This document shows positions 33,604 to 42,446 of a stretch of 44,138 nucleotides of DNA, in pieces (position 1 is the stretch's first letter; every line of letters begins with the position of its first letter). Origin of the DNA: Woeseiaceae bacterium (lineage in GTDB: Bacteria; Pseudomonadota; Gammaproteobacteria; Steroidobacterales; Woeseiaceae); assembly GCA_024640315.1 (NCBI GenBank), contig JAHEFF010000026.1, forward strand, positions 1-44,138, written 5' to 3'. The position numbers and the translations under genes are program-made. Below the pieces are notes generated by a model. It was given only the letters and a program-made list of their open reading frames with translations, was not told the origin of the DNA and ran no database searches.

Positions 33604-35667
33604 ATGATCTCTTCACTCAAAACCTCCCCAGCGCGGTCGTGGACGATATTTTCGCTGTGTATTTTTTGTGCGCCCGGGTGGGCCCAGGCGCCGGACGACG
33701 ACAAGCTCGATGAAATCGTGGTGACGGCGACGCGGATGGAAACGTCCGTACGCAATGCCGCGCGGTCAATCTCGGTCGTGGGCAAGGACCGTATCCAGAT
33801 TGGTACGCAGCAACTCGGGATTGACGAGGCGCTCGCCGGCGTACCCGGACTCTACATGCAAAACCGCTACAATTTTGCCCAGGATCTGAGAATTTCTCTG
33901 CGGGGATTTGGCGCCCGCTCGAGCTTCGGTATTCGGGGCGTTAAAGTGATCGTCGACGGCATACCTGAAACGCTGCCTGATGGTCAGGCGGGTGTAGACA
34001 GCATCGACATCGGATCGGCGCAGAGTATTGAAGTCCTGCGCGGGCCGGCATCCGCGCTTTTTGGCAACGCTTCTGGCGGCGTTATTTCGATTACCAGTGA
34101 GCTGGGGGCTGTTGATCCGTATCTGGAGGGCAGGGTTGCCGGCGGCGACTACGGATATTCCCAGCTGCAATTCAAGTCCGGCGGCAAGCTCGGATCTTCT
34201 GACTATCTTTTCAATATTTCGCGGACAGAGATTGATGGCTACCGTGATCATTCGGCTGCCCGCGGGGGCCTGGTCAACACCAAGCTGGGTGTCCCCCTGG
34301 GTGAAAACGACAAACTAACGTTTTCGCTGGCCCTGACTGACCAGCCGAAGGCCCAGGATCCCGGTGGCATCAACGCAGCGCAGGCGGCGCTCGACCCGTC
34401 TTCAGCCCGTGACGTAAACGTTCAGTTCGACGCCGGAGAATCTCTTGAGCAACAACGATTCGGTGTCGTCTATGAGCGCTTTCGTCCGGCTGGAAACCTT
34501 ACGCTTCGCAACTATTACGCCTGGCGTGAGTTTGCAAACAAACTGCCATTTACTGGCGGTGGCGCCGTTGACCTTGACCGTTTCTTCTATGGAATTGGTG
34601 GGCAATACAGTCTAGGCGATAGTTTGCCTGATCCTCTTAGCCTGACGTTTGGTGTCGATCTTGACCGCCAGGACGATGATCGCAAGCGCTTTGATAATAA
34701 CGATGGCGCCCTTGGCGCGATGGTTTTCGATCAGAACGAGCGGGTGGACAGTTCCGGTATCTATGCCCAGGGCCAGTATGACCTCAGTGAGGAGTGGTCT
34801 GTCCTCGCGGGTCTGCGATATGACGAGATTTCCTATGACGTTACTGACCGCTACCTTGCTGACGGCGACGATTCGGGAACTCTGGATTTCGATGAGGTGA
34901 GCTCGTCCTTTGCGTTGAACTACAGAATGAACTCCGGCGTCTTATTCGCCTCATTCAGCAGTTCCTTCGAGACGCCGACAACGACGGAGTTGGCTAATCC
35001 GGACGCAAGCGGGGGATTCAATCCAGAACTCAACCCACAGACCGCGAATAACTTTGAAATCGGCTATAAGTACTCTGCAGGCAATCTTTACTACGAACTG
35101 ACGTGGTTCACCATAGATCTCAAAGACGAGTTAATCCCGTACGAGCTGCCGGCGTTCCCGGGCAGGACGTTCTATTCGAATGCAGGCAGTTCATCACGCG
35201 ATGGAATAGAAGCGGCGCTTGCCTGGGAATATGACAATGGCTTCAGATTTGATGCGTCCTACACGTGGTCTGACTTCAGTTTTGATGACTTTGTTGACGA
35301 CAACGCCAATGACTTTAGTGGCAACCAGCTGCCAGGCCTTCCGGAGCATTTTGCGTACCTCGGGCTCTCGTACCTGGCTGAAAACGGGTTTTCCGGGACG
35401 TTTGAAACAATCTATTCCGGCAACCTGTACGCGAACAATGCAAATACCGCCGAGGTTTCGTCCTATACCGTCGCAAACCTGCGGATTGCGTTCGAATTCA
35501 ACAGCGGAAGGTGGATCTTCAGGCCGTATGCGGGCGTCAACAACCTGTTCGATGAAGGCTATAACAGCAACATTCGGATCAACGCTTTTGGTGGACGCTA
35601 TTTCGAACCTGCACCAGAACGAAATTATTACGCGGGCGTTGTCGTTAATTTCAGCAATACCCGCTAG
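33604..35667 (+). CDS. TonB-dependent outer-membrane receptor
   Basis: Predicted 687-residue receptor. I place the start at the ATG 33604, where a signal peptide begins (SWTIFSLCIFCAPGWAQ); the open frame extends upstream to 33379 but lacks receptor features there. The mature protein opens with a TonB-box-like DEIVVTATRMETS. Next comes the plug domain (LYMQNRYNFAQDLRISLRGFG and VDGIPETLPDGQ), and then the barrel, ending in NYYAGVVVNFSNTR. The plug phrases are those of the siderophore/vitamin receptor family, but substrate cannot be assigned. Amidohydrolase genes on both sides suggest an organic amide or peptide-like substrate. Confidence 0.9.
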   Translation: MISSLKTSPARSWTIFSLCIFCAPGWAQAPDDDKLDEIVVTATRMETSVRNAARSISVVGKDRIQIGTQQLGIDEALAGVPGLYMQNRYNFAQDLRISLRGFGARSSFGIRGVKVIVDGIPETLPDGQAGVDSIDIGSAQSIEVLRGPASALFGNASGGVISITSELGAVDPYLEGRVAGGDYGYSQLQFKSGGKLGSSDYLFNISRTEIDGYRDHSAARGGLVNTKLGVPLGENDKLTFSLALTDQPKAQDPGGINAAQAALDPSSARDVNVQFDAGESLEQQRFGVVYERFRPAGNLTLRNYYAWREFANKLPFTGGGAVDLDRFFYGIGGQYSLGDSLPDPLSLTFGVDLDRQDDDRKRFDNNDGALGAMVFDQNERVDSSGIYAQGQYDLSEEWSVLAGLRYDEISYDVTDRYLADGDDSGTLDFDEVSSSFALNYRMNSGVLFASFSSSFETPTTTELANPDASGGFNPELNPQTANNFEIGYKYSAGNLYYELTWFTIDLKDELIPYELPAFPGRTFYSNAGSSSRDGIEAALAWEYDNGFRFDASYTWSDFSFDDFVDDNANDFSGNQLPGLPEHFAYLGLSYLAENGFSGTFETIYSGNLYANNANTAEVSSYTVANLRIAFEFNSGRWIFRPYAGVNNLFDEGYNSNIRINAFGGRYFEPAPERNYYAGVVVNFSNTR

Positions 35668-35696
35668 TTGTTTCTTTAACACTAGTTGTTTCTTTA
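35664..35696 (+). repeat. 15-bp tandem direct repeat
   Basis: CTAGTTGTTTCTTTA occurs at 35664-35678 and again at 35682-35696, an 18-base period. The first copy contains the receptor stop codon. It looks like a local duplication between the receptor and the next gene; no function is evident. Confidence 0.9.
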
Positions 35697-35712
35697 GCAA
35701 AAGGGGGAAGCC

Positions 35713-37446
35713 GTGCGCATTGCTTCTTTGACGATCGCCATTATCGCGCTGGCGGGATGTGGCCGCGATGTTGAAACGCCGCCCGCACATCCGATTGCTG
35801 ACATGGTCATACAGAACGGCAATATCGTTACTGTCGAAGACGCGGCCCCCCGGGCTGAGGCGGTTGCGATCACGGGGGACAGGATTACAGCAGTTGGAAG
35901 CCGCGCCGAGATTCTTCCGTATATCGGTGACAACACAGAAGTCATCGACCTGGGCGGGATGACCGCGATACCGGGCTTTATTGAAGGCCACGGACACTAC
36001 ACGAGTTTCGGCGGATCTTTGCTCATCCTGGATTTTCGCTACGCAAAAAGTTTTGCGGAGATTGTCGCCATGGTTGAGGCGGCAGTGGCGGAAACGGAGC
36101 CGGGCGAATGGATCATCGGACGCGGTTGGCACCAGGACAAATGGGAAGTGAAAGAGGACGTGCTGGTGGAAGGTTTGCCGCTGCATGATTCACTAAGCGC
36201 TGTCACCCCGGACAATCCCGCCATGTTGATTCATACGAGCGGCCACGGCGTATTCGTCAACCAGAAGGCGATGACCCTGGTCGAGCTTGGCGATGATACT
36301 GAGCCGCCGGAGGGCGGCGAGATCGTCCGTGACGAGAATGGCCGGGCAACCGGAATGATGAGGGAATCCGCCCAGGATGTTTTTCGCCAGGCATTTTCCG
36401 GTCACCAGGGCCGGCGTCCTGCTGGCGTCGCCGAAGAGGAAATGCGCCGTATGGTGACCCTGGCTGGCGAAGAGTCGTTGCGGCATGGCATCACTTCCTT
36501 CCAGGATCTCGGCACGAGCTTTGCCGAAGTTGACCTGATCAGGAAGATGGCGGATGAGGGCAAGCTTCCGGTTCGCCTGTGGATGGCATTCGAAGAGCAG
36601 GCTGCTGACATGGAAGATCGCCTTGCCGATTACAGAATGATCGGCTACGGCAATCATTTTCTGACTGTCAGGGCGATTGGCGAGAAAGTGCTTGATGGAG
36701 CGCTCGGCACTCACGGCGGCTGGCTGCTCGAACCCTATGCGGACCTTCCAAGGAGCAGTGGCCTGAATGTTGTCCCCATTGAAGAGATTGAGGCGTCCGC
36801 ACGCCTGGCGATCGAGCACGATTACCAACTTGCAATCCAGGGTATTGGCGACCGCGCCTATCGCGAGCTCCTGGATATTTATGCGGCGGAATTTGCCAAA
36901 TATCCGGAGAAAACGGATTTGCGGTGGCGCATCGAACACGCGCAGGTCATTCATCCCGACGACATTGACAGGACAGTCGCGCTTGGCGTGATTCCGGCCG
37001 TACAGGGCATTTTTGCCTGTTCCGATGGCCCATGGGTGGTTGACAGGCTGGGTCCGGAGCGCACGAAAGAACGCGGCTATATTTTCAATACGCTCGCCGA
37101 GGCCGGATTGGTGCCCACCAATGGCACGGATCCTCCTGTTGACGAAATCGATCCGATTGGCAGCTTCTACTGCTCAGTGACGCGCATTCTTCCCGACGGC
37201 ACCAGGTTCCAGCCGCAGGAAACCTATTCCCGGGAGCGCGCAATTTACTCGTACACGATGGGCAACGCGATAGCCGCATTTGAGGAGGACATAAAAGGTT
37301 CGCTCACACCGGGCAAACTCGCAGACATCACTGTTCTTTCACAGGATCTCCTGACGGTGCCAGACGACGAGATCATGAATACGGAAATCGTTATGACCAT
37401 TGTTGGTGGTAAAGTGCGATACCGCAACGGCGAAATCATCCAATAA
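35713..37446 (+). CDS. Amidohydrolase lipoprotein, YtcJ-like (second)
   Basis: A 577-residue amidohydrolase-3 protein. The start is GTG at 35713 with AAGGGGGAAG before it, and the lipobox LAGC (Cys16) marks a lipoprotein. Metal motifs are GFIEGHGHYTSFGG, RWRIEHAQVIHPDD and NGTDPPVDEIDP. The strand-5 motif, usually HAIGDRA, reads QGIGDRA, so one expected metal-binding histidine is a glutamine. The enzyme may use one metal or have changed activity. It lies 45 bases after the receptor gene and is probably co-transcribed with it. A bidirectional terminator follows. Confidence 0.87.
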   Translation: MRIASLTIAIIALAGCGRDVETPPAHPIADMVIQNGNIVTVEDAAPRAEAVAITGDRITAVGSRAEILPYIGDNTEVIDLGGMTAIPGFIEGHGHYTSFGGSLLILDFRYAKSFAEIVAMVEAAVAETEPGEWIIGRGWHQDKWEVKEDVLVEGLPLHDSLSAVTPDNPAMLIHTSGHGVFVNQKAMTLVELGDDTEPPEGGEIVRDENGRATGMMRESAQDVFRQAFSGHQGRRPAGVAEEEMRRMVTLAGEESLRHGITSFQDLGTSFAEVDLIRKMADEGKLPVRLWMAFEEQAADMEDRLADYRMIGYGNHFLTVRAIGEKVLDGALGTHGGWLLEPYADLPRSSGLNVVPIEEIEASARLAIEHDYQLAIQGIGDRAYRELLDIYAAEFAKYPEKTDLRWRIEHAQVIHPDDIDRTVALGVIPAVQGIFACSDGPWVVDRLGPERTKERGYIFNTLAEAGLVPTNGTDPPVDEIDPIGSFYCSVTRILPDGTRFQPQETYSRERAIYSYTMGNAIAAFEEDIKGSLTPGKLADITVLSQDLLTVPDDEIMNTEIVMTIVGGKVRYRNGEIIQ

Positions 37447-37473
37447 AAAAAGGGCCGCGAAAGCGGCCCTTTT
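37444..37473. terminator. Bidirectional rho-independent terminator
   Basis: An 8-bp GC-rich stem (37451-37458 with 37463-37470) with loop GAAA is flanked by an A run on the left (37444-37451) and a T run on the right. It can end both the plus-strand amidohydrolase transcript and the minus-strand RidA operon, which converge here. Confidence 0.92.
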
Positions 37474-37493
37474 CCTGATCGGTATGTAGTCTA

Positions 37494-37982
37494 TTACGGT
37501 CGTGCGAGGACTACTTCCACTTCGACGAAAACGTCAGGCCTGGCAAGTGCAGCAATCTGAATCGCTGAACGTGCAGGTTTATTCGGTTGTGCTTCGGTGC
37601 CGAAATGTTTCGAGTACGCTTTCATGAAACCGCCGAAGTCCATGCGGCCATCCAGTTGCGGATCGCCAACCAGGAAGACCGTCATTTTGATGACGTCGCC
37701 AAAATCGAGGCCGAGTTTCTCCAGCGACGTGGCCATGTTTTCAAAGACGCTGTTCGCCTGAGCTTCCGTGTCCCCCCAGTATTCGCGGCTGCCCTGTTCG
37801 GCATCAGGATTGGCAGGGCTCGGCAACGTGCCGCTGTGATACACCAGTGTCGTATCGGCCGTGACTTCCACTGCCTGGGCGATCGGAAATGTCGAATTGT
37901 TCGGCAAAGGATGTCGGGTTACGTCTGCGTTCGCACAGGCGCTTCCAAGTACAAGCAATCCGATGAGTGTGGTTTTCTTCAT
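37494..37982 (-). CDS. Exported RidA-family protein
   Basis: A 162-residue RidA/YjgF protein with an N-terminal signal peptide (TLIGLLVLGSACANA, cleavage probably after ANA; Cys16 could alternatively be lipidated). Family features are VYHSGTLPSP, the helix AQANSVFENMATSLEKLGL, VIKMTVFLVG and the substrate-binding Arg138 in PARSAIQIAAL. RidA enzymes hydrolyse reactive enamines and imines to ketones and ammonia, and are normally cytoplasmic. Here it follows a Tat-exported amine oxidase and a diheme cytochrome c with 12 bases between, so it likely removes imine products outside the cytoplasm. It is the last gene of the minus-strand operon. Confidence 0.88.
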   Translation of the reverse strand: MKKTTLIGLLVLGSACANADVTRHPLPNNSTFPIAQAVEVTADTTLVYHSGTLPSPANPDAEQGSREYWGDTEAQANSVFENMATSLEKLGLDFGDVIKMTVFLVGDPQLDGRMDFGGFMKAYSKHFGTEAQPNKPARSAIQIAALARPDVFVEVEVVLARP

Positions 37983-37994
37983 ATCAGGTTTCCT

Positions 37995-38624
37995 CTAATC
38001 GTTTCTTAGTGTCGATATATAGCTGACGACGTCCATGATGGCCTCGTCATCAGCCAGTAGTTGAACGGAGGCGCGCATCTGCATGCCATAGCTGTCGGCA
38101 GGGTGACTGCCGCGGACGCCGCTCCTGAAATTCTGTAGCTGCGTGACGAGATACCAGTCATCGGGAATCGTCAGGTCAGGGCTGCCCAAAGCCTCATTGC
38201 CCTTGCCAGCCACACCATGACAGGCCGCGCAGGTCGAATAGTGCGCCTTGCCTTTCAGAGTGTCGCCTGAAATCGTGATTTTCGGAGACGTCGAGCGTGT
38301 CGCATTGACGAACACTGCCGCCGCCTTGATCTGTGCATCGGTCAGCACGGCAGCCATCGGCTGCATGTCAACGCCGATAGTGTCGTCCTCGTGCAATCCT
38401 CGAACGCCAGCGCTGAAGTTCCTGAGTTGCTGCTCGACGTACCAGGTTTCCATGCCGCTAAGCCGGGGTGCCCTGATAATCGGATTGCCCATCAGCTGGA
38501 TGCCGTGGCACACGGTGCAATAGACCAGCTCGTCCGCCGGGATGGGAAGATCGTCCTGAGACATCGCGCTGGTCGCCCATAACAACGCGACCGCAGGCAA
38601 GATTTTTCTGATTACATTTCTCAT
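37995..38624 (-). CDS. Diheme cytochrome c (c4-like)
   Basis: Predicted 209-residue periplasmic protein. The ATG ending at 38624 opens a signal peptide (ILPAVALLWATSAMSQ) and lies 4 bases after the amine oxidase stop. Two heme sites, CTVCH (36-40) and CAACH (132-136), each start a similar half, with repeated QLRNFSAGVRG and QLQNFRSGVRG motifs and Met residues as likely sixth ligands. The c4-type duplication suits electron transfer to a terminal oxidase. It is the natural acceptor for the adjacent flavin amine oxidase. Confidence 0.9.
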   Translation of the reverse strand: MRNVIRKILPAVALLWATSAMSQDDLPIPADELVYCTVCHGIQLMGNPIIRAPRLSGMETWYVEQQLRNFSAGVRGLHEDDTIGVDMQPMAAVLTDAQIKAAAVFVNATRSTSPKITISGDTLKGKAHYSTCAACHGVAGKGNEALGSPDLTIPDDWYLVTQLQNFRSGVRGSHPADSYGMQMRASVQLLADDEAIMDVVSYISTLRND

Positions 38625-38628
38625 CACC

Positions 38629-40209
38629 TTACGCCTTTCGCGATTCGCCGGTCTCGGCGCGCACTCGCTTGTCGAGATCGAGAAGCGCGGTTTCGGCCGA
38701 TGCGAGCGCACCTTCCTGCCAGCTGGAGTGATAGCTGATCTGGTCGCCAATCATATAGTGGCGCCCGGCGGCAGGTTGCTGCAGCAATGAGAAATACCGT
38801 TCGCGCGCGTCCTCGGAAAAACGGGTGCCGCATCCCATCATGTGATTCATCCGCCGCCAGGGAACGCTGACCCCGGCCTCAATATAGTCGGAGTAGCCCG
38901 GGTGAATTTTCTCGCCGCAATTTGCTGCATACGCGATGCGCTCCTCCGGCGTCATGCGGTCAAAGAACATGCTCGGATCGTAGAACTGGTACGCGCCAAG
39001 CAAAATACCTTTCTTGCCATGGATGCCGTGCGACGGATACCAGATCTCACCAATACGCTGACTGGTGAATGTCGCCCCGCCGTAGATACCTTCCCGTTCC
39101 CAGAAGCGCTCCTTCATCTGCAGGCCGATCTTGAATCCCCAGCCGGGTTGCAGAGATTTGAGCCCGTTTCGATAGTCCTCCGGCAGATTGTTCGGAATAC
39201 CCGGCATAAAATGTGTCGGGATGCTATTGAAGCAATAATCCGCACTGAGTTTTTTGCGCTTGCCCTTGTGGTTGTAAACAACGTCAATGCCGTTCTGCTG
39301 CAATTGAATCGACTGGACCTGTGCGTTGAGCCGGATAGGGCTCTTGATGTCTCTGGCGAACCCTTTAACGATATTGTCCATGCCGCCAACCGCTTCCATC
39401 AACGGCTCACCCCAGTCCGGGTTTTCAAACATAAACGAAGCGCGCTGCCAGAACTGGCTGCTCAGGAATTCTCTGAAGTCCATGCGTTCGAAAATTTCGG
39501 CAGGTTTCGCGAACCCACCCGATTTGTAACCTGACCGGAGCGTTCCCTTGTAAATCCCGTTTGGATCAAGGTCACCATAAGAGGATGCAAATGCCAGCAG
39601 GCGCTCCTGATCTTCGACTGATATTGTCTCGTCAAACGCGTTCTTATTGACTGCTTTATGGACGATTTCTGCAAGCAGCCCCCGAGTCTCGGCTAAGTAT
39701 TGGCCAATGCGCACGGGCTTGCCACCGAATTTATTTTCTTCGTGCGTGTAAGTCATGCGACTTACATTCGATTTGATCTGCAGCGGTATGCTGAGTGTCC
39801 TGCAATAATGCATTACGCGGTGGTGGTGGCCCGGAATTCTCGCAGGCCCGGCGTTGAAATACAGATCCGGATCGTCATCGAAGTTGCAGGTTCTCTGCTG
39901 ACCCATTTCATCGATGAGATCGCCGTGCCGCAAGGTCATATTACGACCACCGATACGGTGCGATGCTTCGATTATCGTAACGTCATAGCCGGCGCGCTCC
40001 AGTTCATAAGCAACCGCAAGTCCGGATATTCCAGCGCCAAGGATGGCCACCTTCTTCCTGCTTCGAGCGACATTTTTCAGGTCGAGCTGGGCTACCGGGC
40101 CCGTGTCTTCCATCAGTCCAAGCGCCCTGCTTGTCTGGTATATAGCGGTCGTGCCGCCAGCGGCGCCGACAAGATTAAGAAAATGCCGTCGAGTCAGTGG
40201 TTTTTTCAT
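38629..40209 (-). CDS. Tat-exported flavin amine oxidase
   Basis: A 526-residue FAD-dependent amine oxidase. A twin-arginine signal (TRRHFLNLVGAAG) is followed by the dinucleotide motif VAILGAGISGLAVAYELERAG and the FAD phrase IIEASHRIGGRN. The C-terminal FAD-binding stretch MIGDQISYHSSWQEGALASA is intact. The family includes L-amino-acid oxidases and monoamine oxidases. Export by Tat means it folds with FAD first and works in the periplasm. Electrons probably go to the diheme cytochrome c rather than to oxygen, which is inference from the gene pair. Substrate unknown. Confidence 0.87.
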   Translation of the reverse strand: MKKPLTRRHFLNLVGAAGGTTAIYQTSRALGLMEDTGPVAQLDLKNVARSRKKVAILGAGISGLAVAYELERAGYDVTIIEASHRIGGRNMTLRHGDLIDEMGQQRTCNFDDDPDLYFNAGPARIPGHHHRVMHYCRTLSIPLQIKSNVSRMTYTHEENKFGGKPVRIGQYLAETRGLLAEIVHKAVNKNAFDETISVEDQERLLAFASSYGDLDPNGIYKGTLRSGYKSGGFAKPAEIFERMDFREFLSSQFWQRASFMFENPDWGEPLMEAVGGMDNIVKGFARDIKSPIRLNAQVQSIQLQQNGIDVVYNHKGKRKKLSADYCFNSIPTHFMPGIPNNLPEDYRNGLKSLQPGWGFKIGLQMKERFWEREGIYGGATFTSQRIGEIWYPSHGIHGKKGILLGAYQFYDPSMFFDRMTPEERIAYAANCGEKIHPGYSDYIEAGVSVPWRRMNHMMGCGTRFSEDARERYFSLLQQPAAGRHYMIGDQISYHSSWQEGALASAETALLDLDKRVRAETGESRKA

Positions 40210-40289
40210 GCGTCTGGATTATCGTTTTGGGTAGTCACGGAGTTGGTACAAGCCCGCCGGCGTAAGTTCCCGACTATCTTCAAGGCTTT

Positions 40290-40640
40290 TTAACCGATTG
40301 TTTCGCTTAGCAAAAATAAATCCGTTAGCAATGCGCGCAAGTGAATTGAGGCGTTCAGGTTGTCGACCAGTTCCGAGCTGATCTTCTCCTGGGACAGGAC
40401 CAGCGAAATGGCGGCCGCGGATTTTCGAGCATCATCGACGACGATAGGTGAGAACACGCCGTCGTCATTTGACAGCAGTGCAGCAATTGAATCTGCAGCA
40501 GCGGACATTGAAGTCAGCGTCGAGCGCACCTCCGAACCTCCCGGTCCTTCGTCGCTTTCACGGCCTTGCGCTGCATAGGCGAGCATGAATTCGTAGCCGG
40601 CTTCAATCGCTTCGATGTTTTCGAGCAGAGTATTACTCAC
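40290..40640 (-). CDS. Small helical protein, unknown
   Basis: A 116-residue protein without signal, cysteines or recognised domain. It is mostly helix-forming, with AIEAGYEFMLAYAAQGRESD and later a TLTSMSAAADSIAALL stretch. It lies between the b561-type cytochrome and the amine oxidase genes on the same strand, with 46- and 80-base gaps. The frame is open and typical in composition. Function unknown; its place suggests a small subunit or regulator of the same oxidation operon. Confidence 0.65.
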   Translation of the reverse strand: MSNTLLENIEAIEAGYEFMLAYAAQGRESDEGPGGSEVRSTLTSMSAAADSIAALLSNDDGVFSPIVVDDARKSAAAISLVLSQEKISSELVDNLNASIHLRALLTDLFLLSETIG

Positions 40641-40686
40641 GGCGTCTCCGCGTGTGTCTGTCTGAGGTTGTGGGGTAACCGATTCG

Positions 40687-41445
40687 TCAGCTGGTTTCGT
40701 CTGGCGTCCAGCGCTGAGGGTCGTGGTTCGCGGCGAGTTCGTCTTTGGAGATCCATCCTCTGATCATTGATCGCGTGTAGAACAATTTCTCGGGACGAAG
40801 CGCGAAATAGATGTGTAGGCAAATGACGCCGACCAGGCCAAGCGTTGAAATCCCGTGCACAAAGAAGACCAGGCCGAGCAGTGCTTCCGACATCGAATTA
40901 GTACGTTCCCACCACGGCGAGTCGATTGCCAGGAACATTAGCAGTCCGCTGCCAATAACGAGGAGAGTCAGAACCGTGACGGCCGCATGCATTCCCTTTT
41001 GGGCGGCAGAATATTTTCCAGGCTTCGTCGTATCGTCGAGCGCCTCTTTGAGGTCGGCCGGGCCTAACTTCATTGAGGAAAGATCTTGCGTAAAGATCGA
41101 GCGGAGAATATGGAAAACGACCACTACGGTCAGGACGATTCCGGCAATCCAGTGAATCTCCAGCCAGGCGAACTCCAGTCCGATGATCGGAAAGATGCCG
41201 GTGATCAGCAGTACGAAGACGCTGCCAGCCATGACCCAGTGATATGCCCTGTCGAGCGCATCGTGACGACTGACGCGCGCACCTTCGCTCGACGGCTTGT
41301 CGCCTCGTTTCTGCGTCGCCGCATAGATCGCGTGCCCTGCTATGGCGATGAATGCCGCGACGATCACGAGCCAGAGCAGGTCCCAGGACACGCCCCGCAA
41401 AACTTCCTGTCCCCAGACGTCATTCTTGTAGGTGGCGATATCCAA
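40687..41445 (-). CDS. Cytochrome b561-type membrane subunit
   Basis: About 252 residues with five hydrophobic segments. Histidines occur at the positions expected for heme b: YHWVMAGSVFVLLITG, WIAGIVLTVVVVFHILRSIF, MHAAVTVLTLLVIG and GVICLHIYFALRP. It resembles the formate-dehydrogenase gamma and hydrogenase cytochrome b group. I favour a TTG start at 41445, with GGAG eight bases ahead, over an ATG at 41475 that would overlap the FAD-subunit gene by 26 bases. With the molybdenum hydroxylase genes upstream it likely passes their electrons to quinone, replacing NAD as acceptor. Confidence 0.82.
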   Translation of the reverse strand: MDIATYKNDVWGQEVLRGVSWDLLWLVIVAAFIAIAGHAIYAATQKRGDKPSSEGARVSRHDALDRAYHWVMAGSVFVLLITGIFPIIGLEFAWLEIHWIAGIVLTVVVVFHILRSIFTQDLSSMKLGPADLKEALDDTTKPGKYSAAQKGMHAAVTVLTLLVIGSGLLMFLAIDSPWWERTNSMSEALLGLVFFVHGISTLGLVGVICLHIYFALRPEKLFYTRSMIRGWISKDELAANHDPQRWTPDETS

Positions 41446-41449
41446 TGAT

Positions 41450-42439
41450 TTAACTCCGCATGGCTCGCCGCACAAGATTTTCCATCAGCGGCAATTTGAA
41501 ATGGTTGTAGTTGAGTGGCTTGGCGCCCTCGCTGGCCAGTGATGCAACGGCATCGGCGCTTTCATCCGACAACGATTTGCCACGAGCGGCACGCTCCACA
41601 TTGGTCAGGCGGTGAGGGGTACATGCGACGCCACCACAGACGAATCGGCTGTCTGCAACCGTGTCGCCTTCCATTGACATGGCCACCGCAATGCTCACCA
41701 GGGCAAAATCCCAGACGTCACGGTCGGCAACTTTTTCGAAGTAGAATCTCTGGCCCGCCCACTTCGACGGAATTCGGACTGAAGTCAGAATTTCACCCGG
41801 CTTCAGAGACGTCATTTGGGTGATATGCGTATCCGGACCCACAAAGAAGTCTTCGGCAGCAATCGTCCGCTCACCCTTCACACTTCTTGCGACCATGGTC
41901 GCATCCAGTGCCACCAGCGCAGTCGCCGTATCAGAGGGGCTCACTGCAACACAACGGCTTGCGCCGAATACGCAGTGCTCGCGATTCATGGCTTCCGGGC
42001 CATCGGCGTAACAGATGTTGCCGCCGGCCCGATAACAATCCAGACCGCGGCGGTAATACCAACAACGTGCGTCCTGTGACAGGTTTCCGCCCAGGGTACC
42101 GACATTTCTGATCTGCGGACTTGCAACTCGTCCGGCAGCGTCAGCCAGCAGACTGAAGTCGCGATTAATACGTTCATCGCGAATGATTTCACGCAGAGTC
42201 GTTGCAGCACCGATTTCGATACCGTCGGCGGATTCACGAATTCCGTGAAGCGCCTGGATACCGTTGAGATCGATCATCGCGCGAGGCTGCTTGGCACGGT
42301 CCTTAAGCCACCCGTAGGTGTCCTGACCGCCACCGAGAAGCCAGCCATCGTCGCCGAGTTCGTCGGCCAGGTTTAGCGCATCGTCCAGTTCCACCGGCTG
42401 GTAGAGCTGTACATCTGGCATTACGTCGAAAGAAGCCAT
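41450..42439 (-). CDS. Molybdenum hydroxylase FAD-binding subunit with Fe-S insert
   Basis: A 329-residue CoxM/YagS-type subunit. FAD-binding parts are LLGGGQDTYGWLKD, IGAATTLREI and RNVGTLGGNL. An insert holds Cys126, Cys135, Cys143, Cys156 and Cys163, the pattern of an extra [4Fe-4S] cluster as in PaoB and the 4-hydroxybenzoyl-CoA reductase beta subunit. The C-terminal domain is complete. It lies 7 bases after the molybdenum subunit and just before the cytochrome b gene. The [2Fe-2S] small subunit of this enzyme class is not in the window and may lie to the right. Confidence 0.9.
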   Translation of the reverse strand: MASFDVMPDVQLYQPVELDDALNLADELGDDGWLLGGGQDTYGWLKDRAKQPRAMIDLNGIQALHGIRESADGIEIGAATTLREIIRDERINRDFSLLADAAGRVASPQIRNVGTLGGNLSQDARCWYYRRGLDCYRAGGNICYADGPEAMNREHCVFGASRCVAVSPSDTATALVALDATMVARSVKGERTIAAEDFFVGPDTHITQMTSLKPGEILTSVRIPSKWAGQRFYFEKVADRDVWDFALVSIAVAMSMEGDTVADSRFVCGGVACTPHRLTNVERAARGKSLSDESADAVASLASEGAKPLNYNHFKLPLMENLVRRAMRS

Positions 42440-42446
42440 CGTTACC

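Noticed and set aside
35194..36186. 330-codon minus-strand frame across the receptor end and the amidohydrolase start
   Set aside because: It spans two well-supported plus-strand genes and the tandem repeat between them, and has no ribosome site or motif.
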